Origin: Cardinalis cardinalis
Taxonomy: Eukaryota; Chordata; Aves; Passeriformes; Cardinalidae
Assembly: GCA_014549065.1 (NCBI GenBank)
Contig: JACDOX010000165.1
Coordinates: 678,758-742,757, forward strand
Length of the DNA: 64,000 nt
Direction: 5' to 3'
The notes under the pieces were generated by a model. It was not told where the DNA came from. It searched no databases and saw nothing but the letters and a program-made list of their open reading frames with translations. Below, piece by piece: positions 36,208 to 49,000 of the stretch. The first letter of the stretch is position 1. Each line of letters starts with the position of its first letter. Made by a program: the position numbers and the translations under genes.

Positions 36208-36237
<30 letters not shown>
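36111..36237. repeat. 127-nt pure purine tract ending in (GAA)22
   Basis: All 127 bases are A or G. The left half is irregular AAGGAGG-type repeat; from 36171 to 36237 it is about 22 perfect GAA units. Homopurine-homopyrimidine DNA with mirror symmetry, such as long GAA, can form triplex (H-DNA) in vitro. The minus strand gives polyserine and polyleucine frames, which are artefacts of the repeat. Confidence 0.97.
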
Positions 36238-36238
<1 letters not shown>

Positions 36239-39200
36239 TGTTTCCATTTTGGAAAATGTTTCAAAAGAATGAGATGGTGCAAAAAAGAAATTGCATCTTT
36301 TGCTTGAAATTTTATTTAATCTTTTATATATATGCTCTTAGTAAAAATGTGATGAAACTTTCAGCACAGAGAAAGAAGTTTTAAGCAGAAAGAAGAGCAA
36401 AGCCTTCAGTGTGTGTTGAATTGCTACTGTCAATGATTTTCAAAATGGAATAAAAAATTAATGTTTCATGAATTAATGGGAGTAGTTATATTTAATTCCT
36501 GAACCACCAATTTCCTATAGTTCAATTTATTAAATGATATAAGAACAGAGTATCTAAATTAAGCAGTAAAGCATTTATTTAAAACAGTTGAAAATTCCTA
36601 GTTATTCGTTTTGAAAGAAACAAATTTCAGGGTTTTTATTCCATGGGAAACTCTGGAAATAATCTTTTCCTTTGAGAGTAAAACTTCATTTAAAAGAGTG
36701 GAATTTCCCACAAAATAAATACTAGATTTTGAGAAACTCTAGCTCAGAGTTTGAAGGACAGTTACAAAAATGTTTAGTTCCCTCCTGCTGCTGGAGAATG
36801 GGAGTTGAGTTGTAAAATCTCTGGGCACCAATAGGAGAATTCTTGTCTTGCTGAAAAAAAAAAAAAGAGAAATATTATCAATGGGAGTTGGAACATCCTC
36901 GGAGGTGTCACTCAGTGTTCATCCCCCAGTCATGTTTGGAGCCCAGAATATTTGGTGGGGTGTGTTTGGGGCAGATGGAGGTTATGACACCCATGTCACC
37001 ATTCTGCTGGCTTGAGAGAGAGGGTGTTTGTGTGAGAATCCTGCAATCCCAGCTGATTAAGGGCCCTGCTCCTGCCATGGCGTCTCCTTCATGGGAGTCT
37101 TGAAAGGTTTGGAAAACATCTGCCAGGTGTGTTCTGGGTGCAGGGGATCCCTCCTAGGTGGAGGGAGAGGACGGTAAATGAATTGTGAATATTCTGCTTT
37201 TATTTCCCATCCCAGGTGTCACAGCAAGGGGGGATCTGGGGCCTCTCCCCTGTGTTGTTCTGTGGTGCCTGCAGCTGAGTTTGGCTGGATGTGGGTTCTT
37301 TGCAGTGCTGTGTTGCCAGGTNTTTGTTGGAAACATGTCCTTTCAAACCATACCTTCATCACTNTCCTGGGGCACTGCTCCAGTCCTGCTCCTGCCCTCT
37401 CTCCCAGGAGGTTTCCCCCAGGGTGCAGAGGTTTCTCCTGGANACCTGGTCTGTGGCAGCATCTGCTGTCCGTGGCTCCTGTTCTCCAGCAAACTGCCTC
37501 CTGGAGCTGGGGGTGAGGCTGACTGGAGCACAAACCACAGGAAAATAACCCATGGGTTAATCCAAACAAAGCTCAAGTGCTGGTGGCTGTGAGTGGGCTG
37601 TAAAATCCACAGGGCAGGTTNGAAAAACAGGGAGAGCAGCACCATCTGAAAGTGTCAGTGTGCCTGGGGTGGTGGGAGGGAGGTTACTACTTACAGCTCC
37701 TGGAGAGAGAATAGAGTTACACAGGAGCTGGGATGGCTTGCCCNGTATCTCCTGCAATTTAGGTAAATGCTAACTGGAGCTAGCATTTACANTGGGATTT
37801 CTGTTTTGCAATGAGATGCACACTTGTATTCCTGGCTGAAAAGCCTGGGAAGCAGAATTTCCCAGCTCCACTGGGATGTGCTGGTTGCAGTGTGGGTGTG
37901 ATCCTGATCTTCAGTAGATTCACAAAACTCATATTTGCAGCATAGCAAAGCAGNGACTGCCATGAAATCAACTGCAGTAAAGGAATACTACAAATTCTGG
38001 CCCTGCNGTGCTGTCCTTCCTCCCAATACACCCTTCCAGTGCTTCTATTAAGTTAGTTCAGGTCTGAGGATGTTCCCTGGTTTTCTAAGTAATATATTTT
38101 TCTTGCACTTCTTATCATTCCCATAATGGATTTTTATAACACCCAGCTTCTTTCTTCAGCTGGAAATAGGGCTGTTCTAAGTGTAATTTTGAGATCTACA
38201 ACTTCAGAAGTTTTAACTGACACCGCAACAAAGTATGCATTCAGTGTCAGCAGTGTGTGCCACAAAATACTCTTTTGGTGAATTTTACTCTGTCTAACTA
38301 ATGTCTGTGTAGTTGTCCCAGCCCCTTTGACATCAGTCAGGCTGATTTAATCAATTTGGAAAGCAGGAGAGCACTGGAGGAGTAGTGTGTCAAACCAAGC
38401 AAAAGCAGAAGTGGAGCTCCAAACCAAATACAACATTATAAAGATCTCCTACANCACAGATAGTGGCTCTTCACAATCCTTGTGAATTCAGAGGTGTTGG
38501 CAGGTGAGTTTTAGCTTCTTCAAATTTCAGAAACAATGTCACACAATATATACAGCTTGAGAAATTTCTGAAAGAAGGAATGTAAGTGTTAGTAATGACC
38601 TTGGGTTATTTCATTTATATGAGGAGCATCCTGCTGTGAAGGTGATACCCTTTGTAATATTAGTTTTTATAATAATATCAGTATTTTTTTCAAGTGTGTT
38701 ACTCCCATGGTCTTCTTTTTCACCAAGAAGCCTGTGCTTGATGTCATGCAGAGGATGGCTCNGAGAAATGCAGTTCAGGGTTTCTTAGCAGTGGCCTTTT
38801 TGCAGTGGTGTAAAATGGACTTAATGATAACGTTTTATCTACAGCTGAGACCCATTATCTACATTATGAGACCCATTTTAATTGGCTNAATGTCATTATG
38901 GCTGCAAAAATCCAAAGAGTCACAACTGAATTAAGTAAATCATCTCACCACATCTTTTGACTTCAAGACTTAATGCTTATAATTTCTAGATTTTTTCCCC
39001 ATCCACTCCCTTTAAAAACTGCAGAAGAAAGGTGACTCAGTCAGCAGTGATGGCACCCATGGCTTTTCCTTGGGCAGGTCCTCCAACCTTAAGGAATTAC
39101 AGGCAATTGGGAAAATGTGTAGTGAAGAAGAAAGTTGTGAGTTTTTTTGCTAAAGTATGCATTAGTTTGAATTTACTCAAATTTCTCTGTTTTGCTGCTA

Positions 39201-39974
39201 ATTATTATTGCTGCATGTCTGAGTAGGAAAGAGAAGGGTGATTTAAATAACATAATAAAAACAAAACTCTTAAAGTGCCAACATAGGGAATCTTCCAGTA
39301 GAACTTCTGCTGGACTTCCTGCAAAGATGGTCCGGCCCCAGGGAGAAAATGTAGCTGAATATGATTATGCAAAAGAATAGGTGATTTCCACCTTTGATCA
39401 CTGGCTGAATATAAAATGCTGAAAAAATTATTAACAAGAGTGGCAACAGTGGTTTTAGGAGTGCAGTTTTACAACTGGTGAGAAGCACATTGCTTTGCCA
39501 TCCTGGCCAAACACAATGCATCTTTATTTTTTCTCTTCCTTAACCAAGGAACACAGTGTGTTTGACAGCTCACAGGCTGAATGGGTTTGCCTTACATGAG
39601 GGAAAAACTAAAAATATGTGGGGATGTGGAGGTGGTGTTTAATTTCTGTTTAGTTTGTGGTGGGGTGGTGTTGTTTCTACTTAATTTGTGTAAGATTAAA
39701 AGTAGGTATTTGAGAACTTGTTTGCTGTCTTTAAGAGGTGTTACAGGGAGGTCTTGAACAGGAAATTGTGAAAAAGGAAGTTGTGTGCCTTTGAATTAAT
39801 CCTTTATAAATAGGTGCAACCAGAGGGGTTGAATAAAGGCTAGGATTTATTTGCATAGGGAAGTAAATTATGCATGTTACATGCATAAAAGAAAGGAGAA
39901 GAGCTGTGCAGCAGTGAAAATGTGAGCTGTTTCTGTAAAAGGCTATTTTTTACTTTATAAATGTGGNACAGTGT
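36238..39974. other. No gene seen
   Basis: Unique sequence. A G+C-richer patch at 37080-37560 has overlapping frames on both strands (up to 135 codons), all crossing ambiguous bases. A 75-codon plus frame at 38707-38934 has no splice support. Confidence 0.5.
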
Positions 39975-40013
39975 TGACAGCATTCATGACATCATGTGAT
40001 GTGAATGATGTCA
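39975..40013. other. Imperfect inverted repeat with a TGACATCA core
   Basis: tgacagcattca (39975-39986) pairs with tgaatgatgtca (40002-40013) at 11 of 12 positions, and the loop contains catca-tg-tgatg. The loop begins with TGACATCA, one base away from the CRE octamer bound by CREB/ATF factors. Binding is inference. Confidence 0.4.
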
Positions 40014-43000
40014 GCAACTTGGTGTCATGCAATTGTGTACTTTAACCTGCATTTCAACAAGAAAAAGACAAACTCTTTAAAATAAGGGCTCCAAATTAAA
40101 AGCTCCAAATAAAAATAGATCAGATCCCCCACCAAAATGTCTTGCTCCAGTTTAGGGGGAGCTGATCTCCATCACCCAGCACAGGGAGGCAGATGTAGGT
40201 GCCAAGGTAGGGATGCTTTTCTCTCTGCTTTGCTCAGACAATTTCTCTGGTTTTAATGGCATTTCTCCTTCTCCTGACCAGTGAGATCAGAGCAGAATCC
40301 AGCTGCAAAATGGCAACATGCTGAGGAAGTTGCAGCCTGATTGCTTGTCGTTAATCCATAAAGTAATTCTGTTTCTTAGACATTTATCTCTTCTGCAGCA
40401 CTGACTTGGGTGATAATGTGAGGGGGAAAAAAGCACCCCTCGGGTAAGAAAGTGAATTTTTTCCTTTCACACTGCTTCTGAAGAGCTTCCTGGTGCTCTG
40501 CTGGCAACAGAATGATAATTTTCCACTCTGCTACTTCTCAATGTAAGACAAAAATTTCTGTTATTGGTGAGCTGCTATGTTAATTAGTTAATCATTTAAT
40601 TGTTTCTAATAGCTGTTTCTACTAGGGCAAAGTAAAGAGATATAAATATTGCTATGCATATTTATTTACAAATCTGGAAGAGAGGAGGGTTTATACCTGG
40701 ATGTGTATTTCTAATTGGACGGATCTTTTTAAGAACCTGATTTACAGAGAAAATATATTGACAACAGACTTTAAGCTTTTTCCTTTTGGGAACTCAAAAT
40801 TCCTAATTACTCTTCAATCCTGCCTCTTGATTTCTTTATTTTTATTGGCCTTTTTTTTTTTGGAAGAGAACATAAAATAACTCAAGTATGCTGTGCTTTA
40901 CTGGTTCTAACTGAATTATAGTTCTGCACTTAATTAAAAAGAAATTATGGCAAATAACTCTTACTGTTCAGCATTAATTGAGAAAGAATCATGGAAATAA
41001 TGGAAGCCAAATGAGAGAGAGAGAGAGAGAGAGAACTGAAACTCTGAGAATTGGGCTGGTGGGGCAGCTGCTCTCCCAGAAGCCATGTTCTATAACCCCA
41101 TATATGCTTCTTACAGGTTATTTATTTGGGAAGTAGAAAATTTTGAAAGGAAAAGTCTGTACTGAAGATGTTTAACTCTGATCTTACACCCCTGTTTTGT
41201 GACAGCCCACCTTTTAGCCTTCAAAGTTTGGCTGATTTTTTGAGGTGTTTTGCAAATGAGTGGCATTAATTTGTGGTGGCAGGGGAATTGCTGTGGAGCC
41301 CAGGTGATCCCCACGGGCTGTGTGATTCCTGATGAGGGGATACAGGGTAGCTGCATCCTAAAGGAGCACAAAAATGCAGGTATGTAGCTAAGAACTTTTC
41401 TAGATTATAGGCAGAGGATTATTGTTGGGTTTTTAAAAATCCTGAGTGTTTCCCAAGTACCTCAGTTGTAACTTGGTGCTGAGGAGTTCTATCATCACAG
41501 CACACGATGCTCTTTGGGTGTTACAAGAAAAAATATCAACATCAAAGCCCACTCCACCTTCCTTTAGTGCTTTAAATTTTACCACTGGGTTTTTTCATGA
41601 GGTTCTGTTGAATTGTGCTGGGTCTGTGAACAGCACAGGTAATTAAGCCATCCCTGAAGTGTGTTCTGGCTCCAGAGGTGTGCTGCATTCAGTAAGCTCA
41701 CAGTGCATTCTTGAAGTAAATGAAGCAGGTTTCTGGTGTCTACCTGCTGAAAAAATGCACTGTGCACTGCCAGCCAGCTCCAGCAGCCAGATTTAAGCTG
41801 CTCATCTACTGCTCTGTTCATCTTACTTGGGACTTTATTTACAGACTGAATTGCAGATGTTTGAAGATCAAAAACCTCCCGAATGCCTGTTGAGAAAATA
41901 TAGGATAAAACCAATCATGAGTGGGTAGTTTAGTAGTTTGTTCCTGTTATATCATTGAATAAAAACCAATTTTGTATCTTTAATGAAACGAGACAGTCTG
42001 AGGGCAGAGAATGGCTCATGTTTACACTGTGGGAGCTTTGGAGAAACTGTCTGTTCCCAAATTCAGGGTACAAATTGTTTTGCAGCTAAGGGTCAAGAAG
42101 AAAATACCCTCTTTTTCCCCTCTCCATATCCTGCAGGATGCTATAGAACAATTAGGTTCATTGGGGCTGGGGGGACAGGATTAATCCTCTCACGGAAACA
42201 TCTGGAATTGGTAAATATCTGAGCTGGGAGACCCTCTTAGANCAGAGAATGAAGGATTTCCACAATGGAACAAACCAGCTTTTATTCTTTCCTTTCTCCT
42301 GTTCTCAGCTCTTTGTTAAGTGACAGATTTTAAGACCTGAAATGTAGAAAAAGTGTGTCTGTGCTTAAGGGGGAGATAGGAAGGAAGAACTTCAGCCAAA
42401 ATGAACATTATAGACCAGACAGAGGATATGCTTATTCAGGATGGGATGAAAGAAGAAAATATCTCTCATGGCATGAGACCATTTGAACTTTCAGATACCT
42501 GGAAATAACATTGGTAATGGCAAAATACAGTGGAAGATTCTTCTAGCGAGTAGAAAAGCAGGAGAAGGATGGAAGGGGCTGGTTTGTCTCAGAAGGACAT
42601 TTCCCCAAACACGAGTTAAAAATCATGAATAAATGGTAGATACTTGCTGCTGACTTGGAACTAACACTTCCTTTTGTCTTTGTTTCTCTGTCATGGTTTT
42701 TAAAATGCATGTAACAGATATATGTTCAAAAGTGTTATTTTTTATAGACTCTCATATTTCCTGGCTGAGAAGTTACTTCAGAGTAGAAAACCTGAAACTT
42801 CCTGAGCCTCAGGCAAAGTGGAGCCATATATGATAAACTCCTCTGCAACTGTAACTTTGCATGGCTTATTTGGCTTGTGCTTATTATGATTTCTGCCTGG
42901 TTTTCTGATGAGTCCAAACAGAAGGGGCTGATTTTGTGGTAATAATCTCTTCCAGCAGAGAGTAATCAGTCTTTGCACAGATACACCAATATGATAATTT

Positions 43001-46000
43001 TTCTGTAAGGAAAAGATTTGTCTTTTTGTTTTTGCATCAAAGTTAAGTGGAAGGAAACAAACGGATTCTGTCTCAGCTGATGTTTTCAACTGACTGAGAC
43101 TTGCCTCCCAGACTTGGGGAATTTATTGAATGTGACTGGTGTGGTATATACTAAACTATCAAGCTTCCTGCCTATCTCCTGCCAAAAGCAATTGCAATTA
43201 GAGCACTTTATTTCCAGGACCTCCCCCACCCCAACCTTCTCTTCAATGTATCTGTATTTGACAGTGGGATTATTTTGTAAATATATGCATGTGTTTAGTA
43301 CAAACTAAACCAGAACTGGCTGTGCTGGAGAAGCGAGATTTCTCTTTAGACATCTACTAAAATCCCTTTTCCCAAGAAGTTATGAAATTTTTTTTCTGCT
43401 GAAACTCTCAGTTTGTGGCATCAGTGATAAATCAACTTGATTTACTCTAGATTTGTTAAATAACATTTTGTTTCTATTGCAATTGTAATGTTGGATGCAA
43501 CCTGATTCTTTCTAAATTACCCCCTATTCTCAAACTTCTATCAGCATGTTTAATACAAATTGCTATTATCAAATTAAGATGTTACAATTTAAGAGTGTCT
43601 AAAACGTTTGGGGTTTTTTTCCCCTGTCATATGTAAAGTAAATATTGTGACAGCTGTCTTGCTGCAGATGTCTTCATAATCCTCCTCGCAGGATTTCATA
43701 ATAATGAGATTTTTTTTCTGCCTATAAGTTTGGTTTCATGGATATTGGGCTGTTGTTGGGTCCCTGCATTCACCACTATTTGCTTGAGCACAACTCCAGC
43801 CTATAAATGTGCTCTTCTATCTGGAAGGTGACTCAGGCCAGGACTACAAAGTTGTTGTGTGTCTTCAAAAGGCTCTGAGGACACAAACAGTCTCCTCATG
43901 AGCCTCTGAACCATTAGAGCATCTGAGACTCTGTAGAAGGCACAAGCACAGCCCCAGCTGGCCCTTTGCACTGGCCCAGGGATTTCTGTTTGGTTATTGA
44001 CGGGGATTTGTCAGTCACTTCAGCCAAATTTGCAGCTCAGAAATGTTTTTCTGTGTGAGATGTGGATGTGAGGCTTGAAAGTCACCTTGGCCCATGATCT
44101 GCCTCCTTCTCCAGGAAACTTTGTTTAAAGCATTCCAGGAAAGAAAAATAATTCTCCAAAGGTTTTTCTGATCCTCCAGAGACTGATTGGTGTGATGTCA
44201 AGGAAGAGCAGTTAAATGTAGTTACTCCTTATAAATTCAGGAGAGGGTGAAGTCAGTTCTCTGTTTAATGGTAATTTTATTTAATATTGCAGTAAAGTGT
44301 GCTCACTTTTGTGATGCCTGTGAAAAGTGCTGTAGAAATTGAAGAGTATTTTATATTCTCAGAGATACCGCAAGAGGTACAGAAACAATTTGTCTGTTTC
44401 TATGTTTCACATCCCTTTAAATGTGAAGGAGACTTAGGCACTCTCTTTTAAGCAAATTGGGCATTTCAGAAACTCTGAAGGACCAGGAAANGACTTCAAA
44501 ATAGAGCAAACAAAAATGAAAGGATATAGCAGCTATTTCAAAACTGCAGAGAAAAGTAAATTCCTGACAGGAATATCCAACCCAGTCAGCCTCAATCTGT
44601 GGGGCAAGGAAGGATGCTGAGAATTAGAACCTGCAGCAGCTGAAAACCAGAAGTAGCTAATAAAGCACAGTTATTAGCTGTGGTTTGCTATGATGCTTTA
44701 ACCCCTCCAAAAAAGGCTGACCCAACCAGCTAAAATTCCTTGAGACACAATCCACAATCTTTTTACATTACCACTAACACTTTAGCTAATAATTAGGAAT
44801 TCCTCTGGTTTCCAAAGTCACTGTAGGAATCATTTGGTTTGAATGTGGGTACCTCAAATGAGTCTGAATGATTCTGCTGGAATCAGCAAGTTAAGCAGAC
44901 CATTTAATCTTCTCAGCTGCACTTACCTGGCTGGAGGAAACGTGGCACAGACATTTTGAATGTTAATGGGAGACTTGTAAAAATGAAGGTTCCTCTTACT
45001 TTTGTAGAGGTCAGCAGAACCAATGGCACAATTCACATCACCTGAAAAAATGAAAACATCTTGGGAAGTGCCAAAGTGAAAAAAAAAATAGTATTGAAAT
45101 GAATAAACATGTGAAGGAATTAAGTGAAATGGGTACAGAACATGCTTTGGGTCTAGGGATGAGCAGCTAGTGGGATCTGTACAAGGAAATCAATTGAAAA
45201 TGTGGAGATAAACCTAGACTGGGGAATCTAATTCTAAATAGACAATTGGTCTGTAATATCTCCATTTCCCTCACCCCTTTATTGAATGGTCACTGATTAA
45301 CCAGCATTTTAATGAGTATATACATTACACACTTTAAGAATCAGTTGTGAGGCACAAATAAGAAAACTCTGTGAATGTGCTCTAATTGTAAAATATGTGA
45401 TTCTCATAACTACTAATGTTGAAAAACCCTCCACTTTTCTATTGGTAACAAAATAGGTGAACTTGGCAACTACATAAATTAACTAAATGTGGGATGCATT
45501 GAGTTTCTCTTTAAGTATCTCCTTTGAAGTAGTTACTATTCTTTCATTTAATTGAGAAAAAAAATAACTTCCTCTGCTTGTTTTCTGAAAGTTCCCTTTG
45601 AGTGTTGCATTCCCCATCATATTTGTGTTTTGATGGGTTAAAAAAAATTATTTGCTTGAATGGTTTGTTTCTGTTTTTTACTTTTAGCTTTTCTTCCATG
45701 CAACTGATTCAGTGCCATTTTCCTGCCTCCCTGGCCCCAGGCTCAGCAGCATCTCTAGGTCAGCTCAGTTTTGTGCAGGCTGGTGAGGAATTGCTGTGGG
45801 CAGCAGAATTTTGTGTGGAAGGAAATGCTGCAGCTGCTTTATGGGAGCAGATTTCTCACCTGAGGGGATACCAGTGGTTAAATTGGTTCTGTCGAGCTGT
45901 CTGTGGGTTCAGAGCTCTGAATTTATTCAAAGTGTCCTTAACCAAAGCCAACATTTAACTTCCTTGCTTGTTGGAAGACTTTGAGCCCATCTGCTCTAAA

Positions 46001-49000
46001 TGAATCTGTAGGTATCATTATTAAAATATCACCAAGGGATATCACTCAGGACTGGAGTGCCCTTGCTCTGATTTCTGTGAAAACACAGACAAGGAAATAT
46101 TCCCTGCCCCAAAGAAGTGAAATGGGTAAGACAGAGCCAACAGAAGCATCTGGAAGGGAACAAACTTGGTTGCAGCAAGACAGTGAATAAATCCTTGGCA
46201 GACCTCAAGGTCTCGAATTTTGTGTGGTTGAATTTGTTTTTAAAATAAATGCAACAGTGGTTTGAAATGGTATCCAAAATGTTAGAAATCCCCTTTTTAT
46301 CTCTTGTTAGTGGAAATACCCTTTCTGTCACATGAAGTGATCTTCCTGACCTGCTGCACTCCATAATCCCTATCACCTGCCCCTCTTCCTTCACCTACCC
46401 TGTGGTGTAGGAAAGGTGTAAAAGAATATTTCCTATCTTGCATCAATAGCTGTTTATCTGAGGCAAATGAACTCCAGAGTGAGGAAAAAGGGAGATGCTT
46501 TGCAGTAGCCTAATTTATAGAGGTAGTAGCTTATTTTGAAGACCAGGAATTGGGTCAATTTTTTGTAATAATGAACAGATTGAGCTATAAATCAGTTTAC
46601 CTAATGTCACAGATTGGTGAGAGGAATAGAAACAGTGGAGACCACAGACATATTGTGTTTTTATATTGCTTTTTCATCTGGTTTCCAGTTACCTTTTCTG
46701 AATATTTCCTCACCATCTTCCTGCCTCCATGGTGGTATTTTGAAGTGCTACTGTAAAACTTTATGCAGGAGTCTCCACCTAGGCAAATGAAGCTGTAGAA
46801 AAGGTGCTACCAGCTCTGCTTTCTGATGGGACACAAAAATCCTTCTGCTTTCAACCCAGCTGCCTTCCTCTCTCTTTCATACTTGGCACCTTACCTCCTA
46901 CAATTCTGTGGAAAAAAATTAATAATTAGTACTGACAGAAATGTACACCCATACATATATATACATATACATATAAAGATTTGGGCCAAGATTTATACAA
47001 ATAGATTTTAAAAGCATTTTTCTTTTTCATGATTAGGTCCCTGTTTCAAAAGGGACTTTGGGGTCTCATTCATGCAGGAAGTCACAAGAAACCACCACAA
47101 CATGAAATGACAGCAGTCACTGGCAAAGCTCAGGCAGTGGATTCAGGGACTGAATTTGTGTCACACACCATGAAGCCAGTCCTGCAGGGTGTAGTCATGG
47201 TGGTCCCCATGCTGGGGTGTTCTCTCACATCAGCTGGCTCTGCCTGGTTTACAAATAATGTTTCTTTGGTAAAATGACCTACTTTTTCTACATTAATGTG
47301 AAGCTGCCTCATTCAGGCATTGTAAAATATGTAAGTGACCATTTTCAAATTTAGTAGCACCTTGAGGTGTAAGTTAGGGTTAAGGTCTCTATAGTAGGCA
47401 CTGTAAAAACTCACAAGAGTTTTTCCATGGCAGGAAATTTCTCTTATCTAAGTATTCAAGAATAGCCAAATTTAGGAGGTGAAGTAGTGATGTGGAGAAG
47501 AAAATAATCTGCCAACCTCATGTTGCAAGACAATAGAAAAGATAAGAAATGAAACCATAGACCTGATTCAGTGTCTTACCCAGAACCACTGTTGTGTTCC
47601 AAAATTAAACAGTAAGACTTAAAATCATATTTAGTAGAAGACAAGGAATAAAGTAGAACTGTCCACCTTAAATACCTTTCTGCTTTTTGTGGTGCTCTGG
47701 ACTTTTCTCTCCTGTTGTTTCCCTGATTTTTGAGCACGGTGTTGAGGAACATGGACTTTCACTCTGCCCCAGTTATGTGCTTTTAAATTTTCCTGTCCTT
47801 TCCAGCATGGGGACTTTTGATTGCTTATTTTATGCCTGACTCTGCCCCTTCTGACCAGAGGAGGACCTTTAGGCTCCCTGTCAGTGTTGCTCGTGGGCAG
47901 GGTATTTTTCACCTTGGTTTTTGTATTATCTTGTGCAATGGTGCTTTGTACAGCAGCACCTCCCCTCTGAGCCAGCTGCTGGTCCTTCACCTAGTTGTGT
48001 GCAAGGGGCTGTGCTCAGAGCATGATTTTCTTTCTTGCAAGTTTATGCTCTCTGCATGCCTTTTCCTGGGCTGGATCTTGCCTGTCTTTACAAACCAGAA
48101 CCTCTCCTGTTGGCTGGAGTAAGTGAGCCACAAATGTGCCTTTAATTAAGGAACTTTTAACAACTCCAAGTTGTGTGTTAATGTGTGAGTTCTTGGGTCC
48201 ATAACATGAGCATGCAGCTCATATTTTGCTGCTTAACTTCTAGTCCAAGACCTCTTTTCTGTCACAAGAGTCACAGCAGTTCATGGTTGGCCTTGTGTTA
48301 ACTCTTGGCAAGAGCGTGTGTCTTCTTTCTTCCTAATAAAAGCTCCACCTTTCTTTTCTCTGCCCTGCTCCCTGTGAATGGGTTTGTTTATGGGCTTCCT
48401 TGTTGTTACTCTTGCTCCAGTGCTCGACCAGATTTGTAGACTCAGAAATGTAAATGCTGCTTTGTTTGCCTGTTCAATCANAAATTCTGTTCTGGTGTGT
48501 GTTCTGCCTGGCTGACCATTGGAGCTGTGCTTTCATATATTTATTAGGGAATAGCAAAAGAGCCAGAGTCTCTGAAGCTGTATTCACTCCTTGCCAGGGA
48601 CATTATTTGCAGAGATGCTGCAGGTTCTGCTCCTCTCCATCTAAGCCTACACAAGCTGGTTTCTTGGCTTCTTCCATCAAACTGTTCCATTTGGGCTTTT
48701 CAGTTTTACAATATAGCAGGAAAAAATTGAGTGAGTCTCCTTCCTTACTGTTTCCTGTAGCTCCTTCCTTGCTAAAGCTGAAGAAGGGTTGAAACAACAC
48801 TGGAATGAATTAATGGTGGGGAGATAGNAAAACCAGGAGCAGGACTACAAACAGTGAGTGCCATGAACTGCAGTGGGAAGAATTTCAGGGTAACAGTGTT
48901 GACAATGCCTGAATTAGGAACGAGAGGATTTAGAAGGAGAAATGTTCCTCTGTAGAAGGTCAGGTTTTCCCTGTGTATTCTGTTTCTTGTCCTGTGCTTA

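Noticed and set aside
35942..36282. Polyserine and polyleucine frames
   Set aside because: Translations of the GAA and AAAAT microsatellites, not proteins.
41579..41914. 111-codon minus frame without ambiguous bases
   Set aside because: No paired splice signals and no recognisable family; one of several frames of this length.
44655..44679. Perfect 9-bp inverted repeat agctaataa with a 7-nt loop
   Set aside because: Several 9-bp hairpins are expected by chance in 64 kb of AT-rich sequence.
47631..47990. 119-codon minus frame rich in K, Q and R without ambiguous bases
   Set aside because: No convincing acceptor or donor, no recognisable domain, and a competing plus frame overlaps it.
48130..48400. 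Possible further LTR, with AATAAA near 48340
   Set aside because: No TG/CA ends or flanking duplication could be found, and the AATAAA alone is expected by chance in AT-rich DNA.
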